Notes under the pieces: model-generated
What the model was told of the DNA's origin: nothing
The model's database searches: none
What the model saw: only the letters and a program-made list of their open reading frames with translations
Assembly: GCF_000195335.1 (NCBI RefSeq)
Contig: NC_015387.1
Location: 930,001-994,000, forward strand
Direction of reading: 5' to 3'
DNA length: 64,000 bases
From: Marinithermus hydrothermalis DSM 14884
GTDB taxonomy: Bacteria > Deinococcota > Deinococci > Deinococcales > Marinithermaceae
Program-made: the position numbers and the translations under genes
Shown: positions 28,348-36,365 of the stretch, piece by piece
How positions within the stretch are numbered: position 1 is the first letter of the stretch
Layout: the number at the start of each line of letters is the position of its first letter

Positions 28348-29319
28348 ATGCCCCCGGTCCCGAACACCAGGAACCTGAAAGAACTCCCTAAATTCCGGGA
28401 TGGACTCTCCTACCTGTACGTAGAGCACGCCTTCATCGAGCAGGAAGCCCAAGGCATTGCAATCTACGACCAGGAAGGAGCCACCCTGGTTCCCGTAGCC
28501 GCCCTTGGTGTGCTGTTCCTAGGTCCCGGAACCCGAATCACCCACGCCGCCATTCGAGCCCTAGCAGGCAACGGGTGCACCGTGGCCTGGATAGGGGAAG
28601 GATTTGCCCGCTTCTACGCTCAAGGCCTGGGGGATACCCGAAGCGCTCGGCGGCTCTACCTCCAGGCCCGAGCTTGGGCCGACCCCAAACTTCACCTGGA
28701 GGTCGTGCTCCGCCTGTACCGTAAGCGCTTCGCCGATCCCCTCCCCGAAGGGATTACTTTAAAGCAGATCCGGGGTTTCGAAGGCGTTCGAGTGCGGACC
28801 GCTTACGCACGCTGGAGCCGAGAAACTGGGGTTCCCTGGCATGGGCGAAGCTACGATCGACGAGACTGGGGGAACTCCGACCCCGTGAACCGCGCACTTT
28901 CCGCCGGAGCCGCGTACCTCTACGGCCTGGCCCACGCAGCCATCGTCTCTAGCGGTTTTAGCCCCGCTTTAGGCTTCATTCACACGGGAAAACTCCTTTC
29001 CTTCGTTTACGATCTAGCTGACCTCTACAAAACCGAGGTGCTCATCCCCACCGCTTTCCTCACCGTGGCCGAGTCCGAAGTGGAAGTAGAACGACGGGTA
29101 CGGCGAGCACTCAGGGAACGCATCCAGGAGGTCCGTCTTTTAGAGCGGATGGTAGAGGACCTCCTGGACCTCTTTTCCGGCCTCGGCCTTCCCGAGGAGA
29201 AAGATCTGGTAGAGGGCGACCCCACCTACCCCGGAGGGCTCTGGGATCTAGAGGGCGAGGTAGAGGGGGGCGTAGCTTATGGTGGTGATGATTCTAGAGA
29301 AAGTGCCGAGGAGCCTTAG
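28348..29319 (+). CDS. cas1: Cas1e integrase
   Basis: Integrase subunit of the spacer-acquisition complex. From the ATG at 28348 it is 323 aa; a GTG at 28336 overlapping the cas6e stop would add four residues. The metal site residues lie in FEGVRVRTAY (Glu), GFIHTGKLLSFVYDLADLYK (His, Asp) in the expected order. The C-terminus is acidic and glycine-rich (GGVAYGGDDSRE). It overlaps cas2 by 41 bp. Confidence 0.95.
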   Translation: MPPVPNTRNLKELPKFRDGLSYLYVEHAFIEQEAQGIAIYDQEGATLVPVAALGVLFLGPGTRITHAAIRALAGNGCTVAWIGEGFARFYAQGLGDTRSARRLYLQARAWADPKLHLEVVLRLYRKRFADPLPEGITLKQIRGFEGVRVRTAYARWSRETGVPWHGRSYDRRDWGNSDPVNRALSAGAAYLYGLAHAAIVSSGFSPALGFIHTGKLLSFVYDLADLYKTEVLIPTAFLTVAESEVEVERRVRRALRERIQEVRLLERMVEDLLDLFSGLGLPEEKDLVEGDPTYPGGLWDLEGEVEGGVAYGGDDSRESAEEP

Positions 29320-29635
29320 GGGAGAGCTCACCCGTTGGCTTGTGGAGGTGGACACAGGTGTTTTCGTAGGACGGGTGAGTGCTATGGTGCGAGACCTCCT
29401 CTGGGAGAAGGTAGTGGAGAAAGCAGGGGAGGGTCGTTGCGCCATGGCGTACCGGACCAATAACGAGCAGGGATTCGCGCTTAAGTTGCACGGTTATCAA
29501 GACCGGTCCCTACGAGACTTTGATGGTATAGTGCTGGTGGCAGTGCAGAACGCGAAAGCTTTGCGCAAAGCAAGGAAGCTAAAGCGTCTTCAGGAGCGGA
29601 TGCGCGAGGATCTTGACAACACGACCCTAGAGTAG
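29279..29635 (+). CDS. cas2: Cas2e
   Basis: Ferredoxin-like partner of Cas1 in spacer acquisition. 118 aa. It begins MVVMILEKVPRSLRGELTRWL and contains EVDTGVFVGRVSAMVRDLLW, the Cas2e (CRISPR type I-E, TIGR01873-like) signature. The unusually large overlap with cas1 implies coupling. It is the last cas gene, 58 bp before the array. Confidence 0.94.
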   Translation: MVVMILEKVPRSLRGELTRWLVEVDTGVFVGRVSAMVRDLLWEKVVEKAGEGRCAMAYRTNNEQGFALKLHGYQDRSLRDFDGIVLVAVQNAKALRKARKLKRLQERMREDLDNTTLE

Positions 29636-29693
29636 TGCCCCTGGTAAACACATAGAGGGGGAGGAGTAAGGGTTTGTGCTGTCCAGGACATCT
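29636..29693 (+). promoter_or_regulatory. CRISPR leader (short)
   Basis: Only 58 bp separate the cas2 stop from the first repeat. A perfect palindrome TGTCCAGGACA (29680-29690) ends 3 nt before repeat 1. There is no long AT-rich stretch and no clear promoter, so the array may be read from the cas operon or from signals within cas2. Identification as leader side rests on array polarity: repeats read GTAG...GACCG on the plus strand, leaving the handle AUGGACCG expected for type I-E. Confidence 0.6.
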
Positions 29694-32600
29694 GTAGTCC
29701 CCACGCACGTGGGGATGGACCGAGTAACGTTTGGGGCGTGGCTACGTGGTCTAAGTAGTCCCCACGCACGTGGGGATGGACCGCCTGGGCCGCACCGATC
29801 CAGGCCGCCCAAGCGGTAGTCCCCACGCACGTGGGGATGGACCGAGAAGGCGCAAACGCAAGAAAACCCCGTATAAGTAGTCCCCACGCACGTGGGGATG
29901 GACCGTACCTGGACCCACCCCAAACACCCGAAACGAAGTAGTCCCCACGCACGTGGGGATGGACCGGGGGGGTCTTTCATGAATGGCGCTATGGGTTTGT
30001 AGTCCCCACGCACGTGGGGATGGACCGCCTTCACTAACCAGAAAAACGAAGAAAAAAGCGTAGTCCCCACGCACGTGGGGATGGACCGTGGCTGCGGCGC
30101 GTGGCTCACGCGTGCGGGGTGGTAGTCCCCACGCACGTGGGGATGGACCGGCGCGGCTCGAGCCCGTCCAGCACGCAAAACCGTAGTCCCCACGCACGTG
30201 GGGATGGACCGCCCCGCTCGAGCTGCCGGACCTCCTCCTCACTGTAGTCCCCACGCACGTGGGGATGGACCGAGATTGGGGAAACCGCTAACGTCCAGGA
30301 AACCGTAGTCCCCACGCACGTGGGGATGGACCGTCCACGGTCTCCTCCAGGACCGCGCCCCGGTCGTAGTCCCCACGCACGTGGGGATGGACCGTCTTCG
30401 TGGAGGCGGGTTGGGCTGAACCCATTGTAGTCCCCACGCACGTGGGGATGGACCGGCCAAGTGGGAACGCAAACCCTAATATTTATGTAGTCCCCACGCA
30501 CGTGGGGATGGACCTCGGCCTTATCCGTGTTGGACGTGGGGGTAATCGTAGTCCCCACGCACGTGGGGATGGACCGATCAGCACCTAAGAGTGAGGTGAT
30601 TAGTAATGGTAGTCCCCACGCACGTGGGGATGGACCAGAGGGACTACGCGAGGCGCAAAACCTGCTCTCGTAGTCCCCACGCACGTGGGGATGGACCGCT
30701 AGAGGTCAAGCCCATCGCGGGGTGGCTAGAGTAGTCCCCACGCACGTGGGGATGGACCGTGCCGGCTCGCTCGGGGTGGACTCGTACCTCGGTAGTCCCC
30801 ACGCACGTGGGGATGGACCGTATACCCTAGTGGATATCGCGCAACTGGACACGTAGTCCCCACGCACGTGGGGATGGACCCTCTAGCCCCTGCAACACAA
30901 AGCCCCGCCCCCAGTAGTCCCCACGCACGTGGGGATGGACCAGCTCACGCCCCTGGAGCGCGTGACGTACTACAGTAGTCCCCACGCACGTGGGGATGGA
31001 CCAGGACCTCCTCGCCCGTCTCCGCGTCCACGGTTCGTAGTCCCCACGCACGTGGGGATGGACCGAACGAGCACCGCGCCGCGATCATCCTGAACGCGTA
31101 GTCCCCACGCACGTGGGGATGGACCTCACGCCGAACCTCAGCAAGAACCGGGACTTCCGTAGTCCCCACGCACGTGGGGATGGACCGCTTGCCCGCGCGC
31201 GTGAGGTTGAGGCTATCGAGTAGTCCCCACGCACGTGGGGATGGACCGAACCCAGTTCCGCTCATCAAGCGCACTGAGGTGTAGTCCCCACGCACGTGGG
31301 GATGGACCTTGCTCCACAGGCCGAGCAGCGTGCGGGATTGCGTAGTCCCCACGCACGTGGGGATGGACCGAGGGTGCCGCTTACCTACAAGAGCGTCAAG
31401 GTGTAGTCCCCACGCACGTGGGGATGGACCGTTTAGTCTCGAGCTCGCTGCTCCGCGCCTCAGGTAGTCCCCACGCACGTGGGGATGGACCGCACAACGT
31501 AACGCCCGGAATGTGCCTGAGGGGGTAGTCCCCACGCACGTGGGGATGGACCGCTGGAGCGCCATTGCCTCGCCGATGCGGGGGCGTAGTCCCCACGCAC
31601 GTGGGGATGGACCGGGACATAACCCTAACCTCACGCCCGAGAGCCCGTAGTCCCCACGCACGTGGGGATGGACCGGGTAGCCCGGTACTCATGCCATGCT
31701 TTTTGAAGTAGTCCCCACGCACGTGGGGATGGACCGATCTTCCCCAAGTAACGCGGATGAGGTACCCCGTAGTCCCCACGCACGTGGGGATGGACCGTAA
31801 CGCGTGAAGTACTTGACGCGCTTTAGTCCGTAGTCCCCACGCACGTGGGGATGGACCGCATACAATAAATCCGCATACGCACTTATTCCGGTAGTCCCCA
31901 CGCACGTGGGGATGGACCAGAGTATCCGCAAGCACGTCAAAAGCAAAAGAGGTAGTCCCCACGCACGTGGGGATGGACCGACCTCACCCCGCTAGAGATT
32001 CAGTCCTGGGCCGTAGTCCCCACGCACGTGGGGATGGACCAAGTGGGAGGAAGCCAAAGCCACCAGGGCCGTTGTAGTCCCCACGCACGTGGGGATGGAC
32101 CGCCCTCCTGGACTGGTTACGGCAGGACCCGCCCGTAGTCCCCACGCACGTGGGGATGGACCGTCTGCGGAGTCAGAGCCGATGGCCCGGGCCATGTAGT
32201 CCCCACGCACGTGGGGATGGACCGAACGCCTTGAGCACCACGCCGAACGCGTCCGTAGTAGTCCCCACGCACGTGGGGATGGACCGACGTGAACGATCTG
32301 CTCAGCGCGTGGGCGCTCGTAGTCCCCACGCACGTGGGGATGGACCGGGATCGAAATGGACAAGGCCGGATGGGCGATAGTAGTCCCCACGCACGTGGGG
32401 ATGGACCGGTCCAGATAGGCGAGGTACCTGTGTTCCCCGTGTAGTCCCCACGCACGTGGGGATGGACCGGAATACCATACACGGGCGATGAAATAAACCG
32501 CGTAGTCCCCACGCACGTGGGGATGGACCGTCTACGAATTATTATGCGAAGAACTTCCGCCCGTAGTCCCCACGCACGTGGGGATGGACCGTTGAGGGGT

Positions 32601-33140
32601 TGTAGGCCCAGGTTGCGTATTGAGTAGTCCCCACGCACGTGGGGATGGACCGCTGGGAGCCGTCAGCGGGCTCTCCATCGGTTAGTAGTCCCCACGCACG
32701 TGGGGATGGACCGCCCCTGCGGGAGGTCACGGTACGTGTGCGCTCGTAGTCCCCACGCACGTGGGGATGGACCAGCCGTCCGTGCGTTCCTCATCCGCGA
32801 ACTCCAGTAGTCCCCACGCACGTGGGGATGGACCGTACCGGAATGGCCGCTTAATGTCCGGGTTTTCGTAGTCCCCACGCACGTGGGGATGGACCGAAAA
32901 AAGTCGTGAGCACGCCCGTCACGGGCAGGTAGTCCCCACGCACGTGGGGATGGACCGTTCGCCACGCCGCGCACCATGCGCCGCGGGGCGTAGTCCCCAC
33001 GCACGTGGGGATGGACCGGATAATCTGCTACAATTCTACGCCATGAATACGTAGTCCCCACGCACGTGGGGATGGACCGATGCTGAATGGGCATATACAC
33101 GCGGTTTTGACGTAGTCCCCACGCACGTGGGGATGGACCG
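29694..33140 (+). CRISPR. Type I-E CRISPR array, 57 repeats and 56 spacers
   Basis: The repeat is 29 bp: GTAGTCCCCACGCACG then TGGGGATGGACCG, with an inner hairpin TCCCCAC/GTGGGGA. Period is 61 bp with four exceptions: intervals of 62 at repeats 7-8, 22-23 and 42-43, and 60 at repeats 13-14. Spacers are therefore 32 nt, with three of 33 and one of 31. The first 28 bases look identical in every copy, but the 29th is G in 47, A in 6 (repeats 16, 21, 22, 37, 39, 51), T in 3 (14, 24, 27) and C in 1 (20). I noticed no duplicate spacers. A further 32-nt spacer and a 4-nt repeat remnant follow the last repeat. Confidence 0.97.
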
Positions 33141-33380
33141 TCCGCCAGGCGCGCCTCGATCGACTCCGCTTCGTAGGCGCGCTTGCGGGACCTTCCTTGG
33201 GGAAGGCGAACCTCTGGGCACGCGGAGTTAAAGGATGCCCAGGATGAGCGAACCTATTCCCCGCGCGATGGCGTCGCTGGTGTTTTGGAAGGGGATCCCG
33301 GTCGTGCCAAGCGAGCGGCCAGCTCTGGGGATGCCCCTCCGGTTCGTGCGGCTGGGCTAGGGGTGTAGAATTCGGTCCGT
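33141..33380. other. Distal end of the array and intergenic region
   Basis: The first 32 nt are the size of one more spacer, and GTAG follows exactly in register at 33173-33176, after which the repeat sequence is lost. The rest shows a small hairpin, CCTTCC/GGAAGG with a TTGG loop (33190-33205, no T-run), and no gene that I can support. At the far end TAGAAT (33366-33371) lies 9 nt before the pabB-pabA ATG. Confidence 0.6.
33366..33371 (+). promoter_or_regulatory. -10 hexamer of the pabBA gene
   Basis: TAGAAT ends 9 nt before the ATG at 33381. No Shine-Dalgarno sequence is present, consistent with leaderless transcription. Confidence 0.5.
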
Positions 33381-35264
33381 ATGGAGGCGCTGGGCCTGTA
33401 CCGTCGCGCGCGAGCGCTGGGTTTACGCCCCGCTCTGTTGGAGTCCCTAGGGCCGCGCACCGCGTTCGGTCGCCGCACCCTGCTCGGCCTCCGGCCCACG
33501 CGCCGCCTCGAGGTGTGGGGCGGGGTTCTGTACGAGGACGGCCGGCTCGTGGGAACGGCCCTGGACCTTCTCGAGCGCCTCGAGGAGGGGCTGGGGGAGG
33601 GGCACTTCCCGGCCTGGATTGGGTTTTTCGCGTACGAGTTCGCGCGTCATTTGGGCTTGCCCGCGCGCGCGCCCATGCCGGGCCTGCCCGAGGCGGCGTT
33701 TTGTTACTACCCTGAGGGGTACGTTTGGGAGGACGGCCGCCTCGTGGAGGCCCCCAGCGTTTTGTTGGAGGTGGACCCCGGAATGCCCGTCGGGCTTCCG
33801 GAGGTGCGGCTCGTGAGCGACTACCCGCGGGAGGCGTTCATCGCTGGGGTGCAGGCGGTGCAGGAACGCATTCGGGCGGGGTGGGTGTACCAGGTGAACC
33901 TCTCGCACCGTTTTCGTTTCCCCGCTGTGGGGCTGGACCCCCTGGATTACTACGCGGCGCTGCGGCGCACGAACCCCAGCCCCTTCATGGGCCTCGTGGA
34001 GGGGGCGGGGTGGGCGGTGGTTTCCGGGAGTCCCGAGCGGTTGTTCGCGTTGCGGGAAGGGGTGCTATCCGCTCGGCCGATCGCCGGGACCCGCCGGCGC
34101 GGCCGCACGCCGGAGGAGGACCAGGCCCTCGAAGCGGAGCTCCGGGCGAACGTGAAGGAACGCGCGGAGCACGTGATGCTCGTGGACCTGCTGCGTAACG
34201 ACCTTTCCCGCGTGGCGGAGCCGGGGACGGTCGAGGTGAGCGAGGCCTTCACCGTGGAGCGGTACTCGCACGTGATGCACCTGGTGAGCGAGGTGCGGGG
34301 AGTGAGCCGAGCCGGGGTGGGGGCGGCTTTGCGGGCGATCTTCCCGGGAGGCACGATCACCGGTGCGCCTAAGGAGAGCGTGATGCAAGCCATCGCTGAG
34401 CTCGAGCCCGTGCCGCGCGGGGCGTACACGGGGAGTTTGGGGTATGTTTCCGGGCGGGGGGCGGACTTCAATATCCTGATCCGGAGCTTGACCCTGGCGG
34501 GGGGGTGGGCGTACCTGTCCGCTGGGGCGGGGATCGTGATCGAGAGTGATCCGGTGCGGGAGTACGAGGAGACCCGCCATAAGGCCGAGGCGTTGCTGTA
34601 CGTGCTGGGCCAGGGGCGGCCTGGGGTACGGCCCGAGCCGCCGCGCGTGATTGAGGCCTGGCGTCCTCCGCGGCCGCGGCGACGTTACGCGGCGCGGGTG
34701 GTTTTTCTGGAGAACCACGACTCGTTCAGTTACAACCTCGTGAACTACCTGCGGATGCTGGGCGCGGAGGTGCGCGTGGTGGATCACGGGGAGCCGCCCG
34801 CGCTTGGGGGGGCGACGCACCTTGTCGTGGGGCCGGGGCCGGGGGATCCGTTCACGGCGGGGCGCACGCTGGAGTGGGTGCGGGCGGCTCTCGAGGATGG
34901 GGTGCCGTTCCTGGGGGTTTGCTTGGGGCACCAGGCGCTTGGCGTGGCGTTAGGGGCGGTGCTGGAGCGCGCGCCGCGCCCCGTGCACGGGGAGGCGCAC
35001 CCCGTGCGGCACGTGGGGCGCGGGGTGTTCGCGGGGCTGCCCGACCCCGCGCCGTTTACTCGTTACCATTCCTTGCACCTGCGCGACCTGCCGCCGGTGC
35101 TGGAGCGCCTCGCGTGGACGGAGGACGGGGTCGTGATGGGGGTTGGGCACCGTTCGCGGCCCGCTTGGGGGGTGCAGTTCCACCCGGAGAGCATGCTGAG
35201 CCCGTATGGCCTCGAGCTGCTCGCGAATTTTTTGGAGGTGCGGGGTGCGGCTGGTGATCGTTAA
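33381..35264 (+). CDS. pabB: Aminodeoxychorismate synthase, fused PabB-PabA
   Basis: 627 aa fusion that should make 4-amino-4-deoxychorismate for folate. The N-terminal half is a chorismate-binding enzyme: WVYQVNLSHRFRFP, SARPIAGTRRRGRT, LVDLLRNDLSRVA, FPGGTITGAPK, and GADFNILIRSLTL. FNI is more PabB-like than TrpE-like, although PIAGT has Ala where E. coli PabB has a catalytic Lys (PIKGT). From about residue 439 comes a class I glutamine amidotransferase: ENHDSFSYNLVNYL, PGPGDP, the nucleophile in GVCLGHQ (about 513), and FHPESM. The next gene, pabC, overlaps by 20 bp and supports the folate assignment over anthranilate synthesis. Confidence 0.88.
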   Translation: MEALGLYRRARALGLRPALLESLGPRTAFGRRTLLGLRPTRRLEVWGGVLYEDGRLVGTALDLLERLEEGLGEGHFPAWIGFFAYEFARHLGLPARAPMPGLPEAAFCYYPEGYVWEDGRLVEAPSVLLEVDPGMPVGLPEVRLVSDYPREAFIAGVQAVQERIRAGWVYQVNLSHRFRFPAVGLDPLDYYAALRRTNPSPFMGLVEGAGWAVVSGSPERLFALREGVLSARPIAGTRRRGRTPEEDQALEAELRANVKERAEHVMLVDLLRNDLSRVAEPGTVEVSEAFTVERYSHVMHLVSEVRGVSRAGVGAALRAIFPGGTITGAPKESVMQAIAELEPVPRGAYTGSLGYVSGRGADFNILIRSLTLAGGWAYLSAGAGIVIESDPVREYEETRHKAEALLYVLGQGRPGVRPEPPRVIEAWRPPRPRRRYAARVVFLENHDSFSYNLVNYLRMLGAEVRVVDHGEPPALGGATHLVVGPGPGDPFTAGRTLEWVRAALEDGVPFLGVCLGHQALGVALGAVLERAPRPVHGEAHPVRHVGRGVFAGLPDPAPFTRYHSLHLRDLPPVLERLAWTEDGVVMGVGHRSRPAWGVQFHPESMLSPYGLELLANFLEVRGAAGDR

Positions 35265-35985
35265 CGGGGAGCCTGCGGCCGCGGCGTGGCCCGTGGCCTT
35301 CGTGTACCATGGGGCTTCGGTCTTTACGACGCTGCGCAGCGAGGGGGGGGAGCCGCTTTGGTGGGGGCGGCACCTGGACCGGTTGCGCCGCCATGCGGAA
35401 GCGTTGGGCCTGCCGTACCCGGGGCACGCGGCGTTCGAGCGGGCGTGGGAGCTGCTTCGGGTGCAAGGACCGGACCTTCGGGTGCGGCTCACGGTGGGGG
35501 AGGGGGTGTGGTGCGCGGAGGCCAGCCCGTACCGCCCGCTGGAGCCAGGCGTGTACCTCGAGGGGGTGCGGGTGCACGTGAGCCGCTGGCGGGTGCACCC
35601 GGACCTCGCCCGCTACAAGACGGGGAACTACCTGCCGTACCGGTTGGCCCTCGCGGAGGCGCGGGCGGCGGGGGCGTTCGAGGCGCTGCTGCTGGATGGG
35701 GAGGGGTGCGTGGTGGATGGGAGCCGCACCAGCCCCTTGCTGTATCGGGACGGCGTGTTGACCGTGTTCGAGGGCGGCCTCGAGGGCATCACCCGGGAGG
35801 TGGTGGCGGAGGCCGCGCGGGAGATGGGCCTGGGGGTGCGCCGGGCGCGTCTTGCGCCGGGGGCGCTTGCCGGGCAGCTGCTCCTGGCGGGGAGCGGGGT
35901 GGGGCTGGTTCCGGTGGGGGCGGTGCGGGACGCTGAGGTGCGGGCGTTGGTGGAGCGGTTCCGGCCTGGGGGTGGGCCGAGGTAG
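35245..35985 (+). CDS. pabC: Aminodeoxychorismate lyase-like class IV aminotransferase
   Basis: PLP enzyme of fold type IV, expected to release pyruvate from aminodeoxychorismate to give p-aminobenzoate. GTG start at 35245 with TTGGAGGTGCGGG before it; 246 aa. Visible are VYHGASVFTTLRSEGGEPLWW, HLDRLRRHAEALGLP, the PLP lysine in ARYKTGNYLP, EALLLDGEGCVVDGSRTSPLL and EGITREVVAEAAREMG. The position right after pabBA makes PabC more likely than branched-chain or D-amino acid transaminase. Confidence 0.9.
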   Translation: MRLVIVNGEPAAAAWPVAFVYHGASVFTTLRSEGGEPLWWGRHLDRLRRHAEALGLPYPGHAAFERAWELLRVQGPDLRVRLTVGEGVWCAEASPYRPLEPGVYLEGVRVHVSRWRVHPDLARYKTGNYLPYRLALAEARAAGAFEALLLDGEGCVVDGSRTSPLLYRDGVLTVFEGGLEGITREVVAEAAREMGLGVRRARLAPGALAGQLLLAGSGVGLVPVGAVRDAEVRALVERFRPGGGPR

Positions 35986-36010
35986 GCTTCGTGCCTTTTG
36001 GATTGAATCC

Positions 36011-36039
36011 TTGACCCTTTGCGTTAGGGGGGGTACACT
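36011..36039 (+). promoter_or_regulatory. Promoter of the SAM riboswitch-metX unit
   Basis: TTGACC (36011-36016) and TACACT (36034-36039) are separated by 17 bp, a near-ideal sigma-70 promoter. In contrast to many genes here it drives a long untranslated leader. Confidence 0.7.
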
Positions 36040-36082
36040 CTAGGGTAACCGCGCGGGCGCGCGGCGACAATCTGCCCGTTCT

Positions 36083-36188
36083 CTTATCCAGAGCGGTGGA
36101 GGGACCGGCCCTGTGAAGCCGCGGCAACCGGTGGGCGTGCGCCCACGTCACGGTGCCAATTCCGGCCCGCTTCGGCGGGGAAGATAAG
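36083..36188 (+). ncRNA. SAM-I riboswitch (S-box) aptamer
   Basis: Closing stem P1 is CTTATC (36083-36088) with GATAAG (36183-36188). Inside is the conserved order: CAGAGCGGTGGAGGGAC, GGCCCTGTGAAGCC, GGCAACCGG, then a variable hairpin (GTGGGCG..CGCCCAC), CACGGTGCCAATTCC and the last stem CCCGCTTCGGCGGGG. This is the full S-box consensus, which binds S-adenosylmethionine and lowers expression of methionine genes. The downstream metX is a classic target. Confidence 0.95.
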
Positions 36189-36302
36189 GGAAGGGGAGGC
36201 GGCCTAAAAAGCTTAACCCCCTTCTCGAGCGTTCTGGAGAACGACGCGGGAAGGGGGAGTTGCTACCCCCTTCCAACCGGCCCGCGCGGGGAAGGAGGGG
36301 GT
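36189..36302 (+). promoter_or_regulatory. Riboswitch expression platform with competing hairpins
   Basis: GGAAGGGGG (36249-36257) pairs perfectly with CCCCCTTCC (36266-36274) around an 8-nt loop, but the same strand can instead pair with CCCCCTTC at 36217-36224. If that happens, CCTTCC (36269-36274) is free to pair with GGAAGG (36290-36295), part of the ribosome-binding stretch before the ATG at 36303. No T-run follows either hairpin, so control of translation is more likely than termination. Confidence 0.55.
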
Positions 36303-36365
36303 ATGCGCGATACCATTCCGGTGCAGAAAAAGACGGGGCACGCCGCCCGGAAGGGGGCGGTATGA
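36303..36365 (+). CDS. Small upstream ORF (20 codons) coupled to metX
   Basis: ATG at 36303 has a very strong GGAAGGAGGGGG site immediately before it and encodes MRDTIPVQKKTGHAARKGAV. Its TGA overlaps the metX ATG (ATGA). No family is recognised and the peptide has no membrane or signal character. It could be a coupling ORF that lets the riboswitch control metX through ribosome arrival, or a short functional peptide. Confidence 0.5.
   Translation: MRDTIPVQKKTGHAARKGAV

Noticed and set aside
29630-29639. GTAGTGCCCC at the cas2 stop resembling the repeat start
   Set aside because: Only ten bases, one mismatch, out of register with the array (64 bp before repeat 1), and part of the cas2 coding end.
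33173-33192. GGGACC 16 bp after the GTAG remnant as the end of a degenerate repeat 58
   Set aside because: It falls 9 bp too early for a 29-bp repeat, and the bases between do not match; only GTAG is counted as a remnant.
29590-33221. Long minus-strand open frames across the array with repeated peptides such as VHPHVRGDY and SIPTCVGTT
   Set aside because: They are translations of the CRISPR repeat in three frames, a well-known source of false genes; the 61-bp period and repeat identity prove an array.
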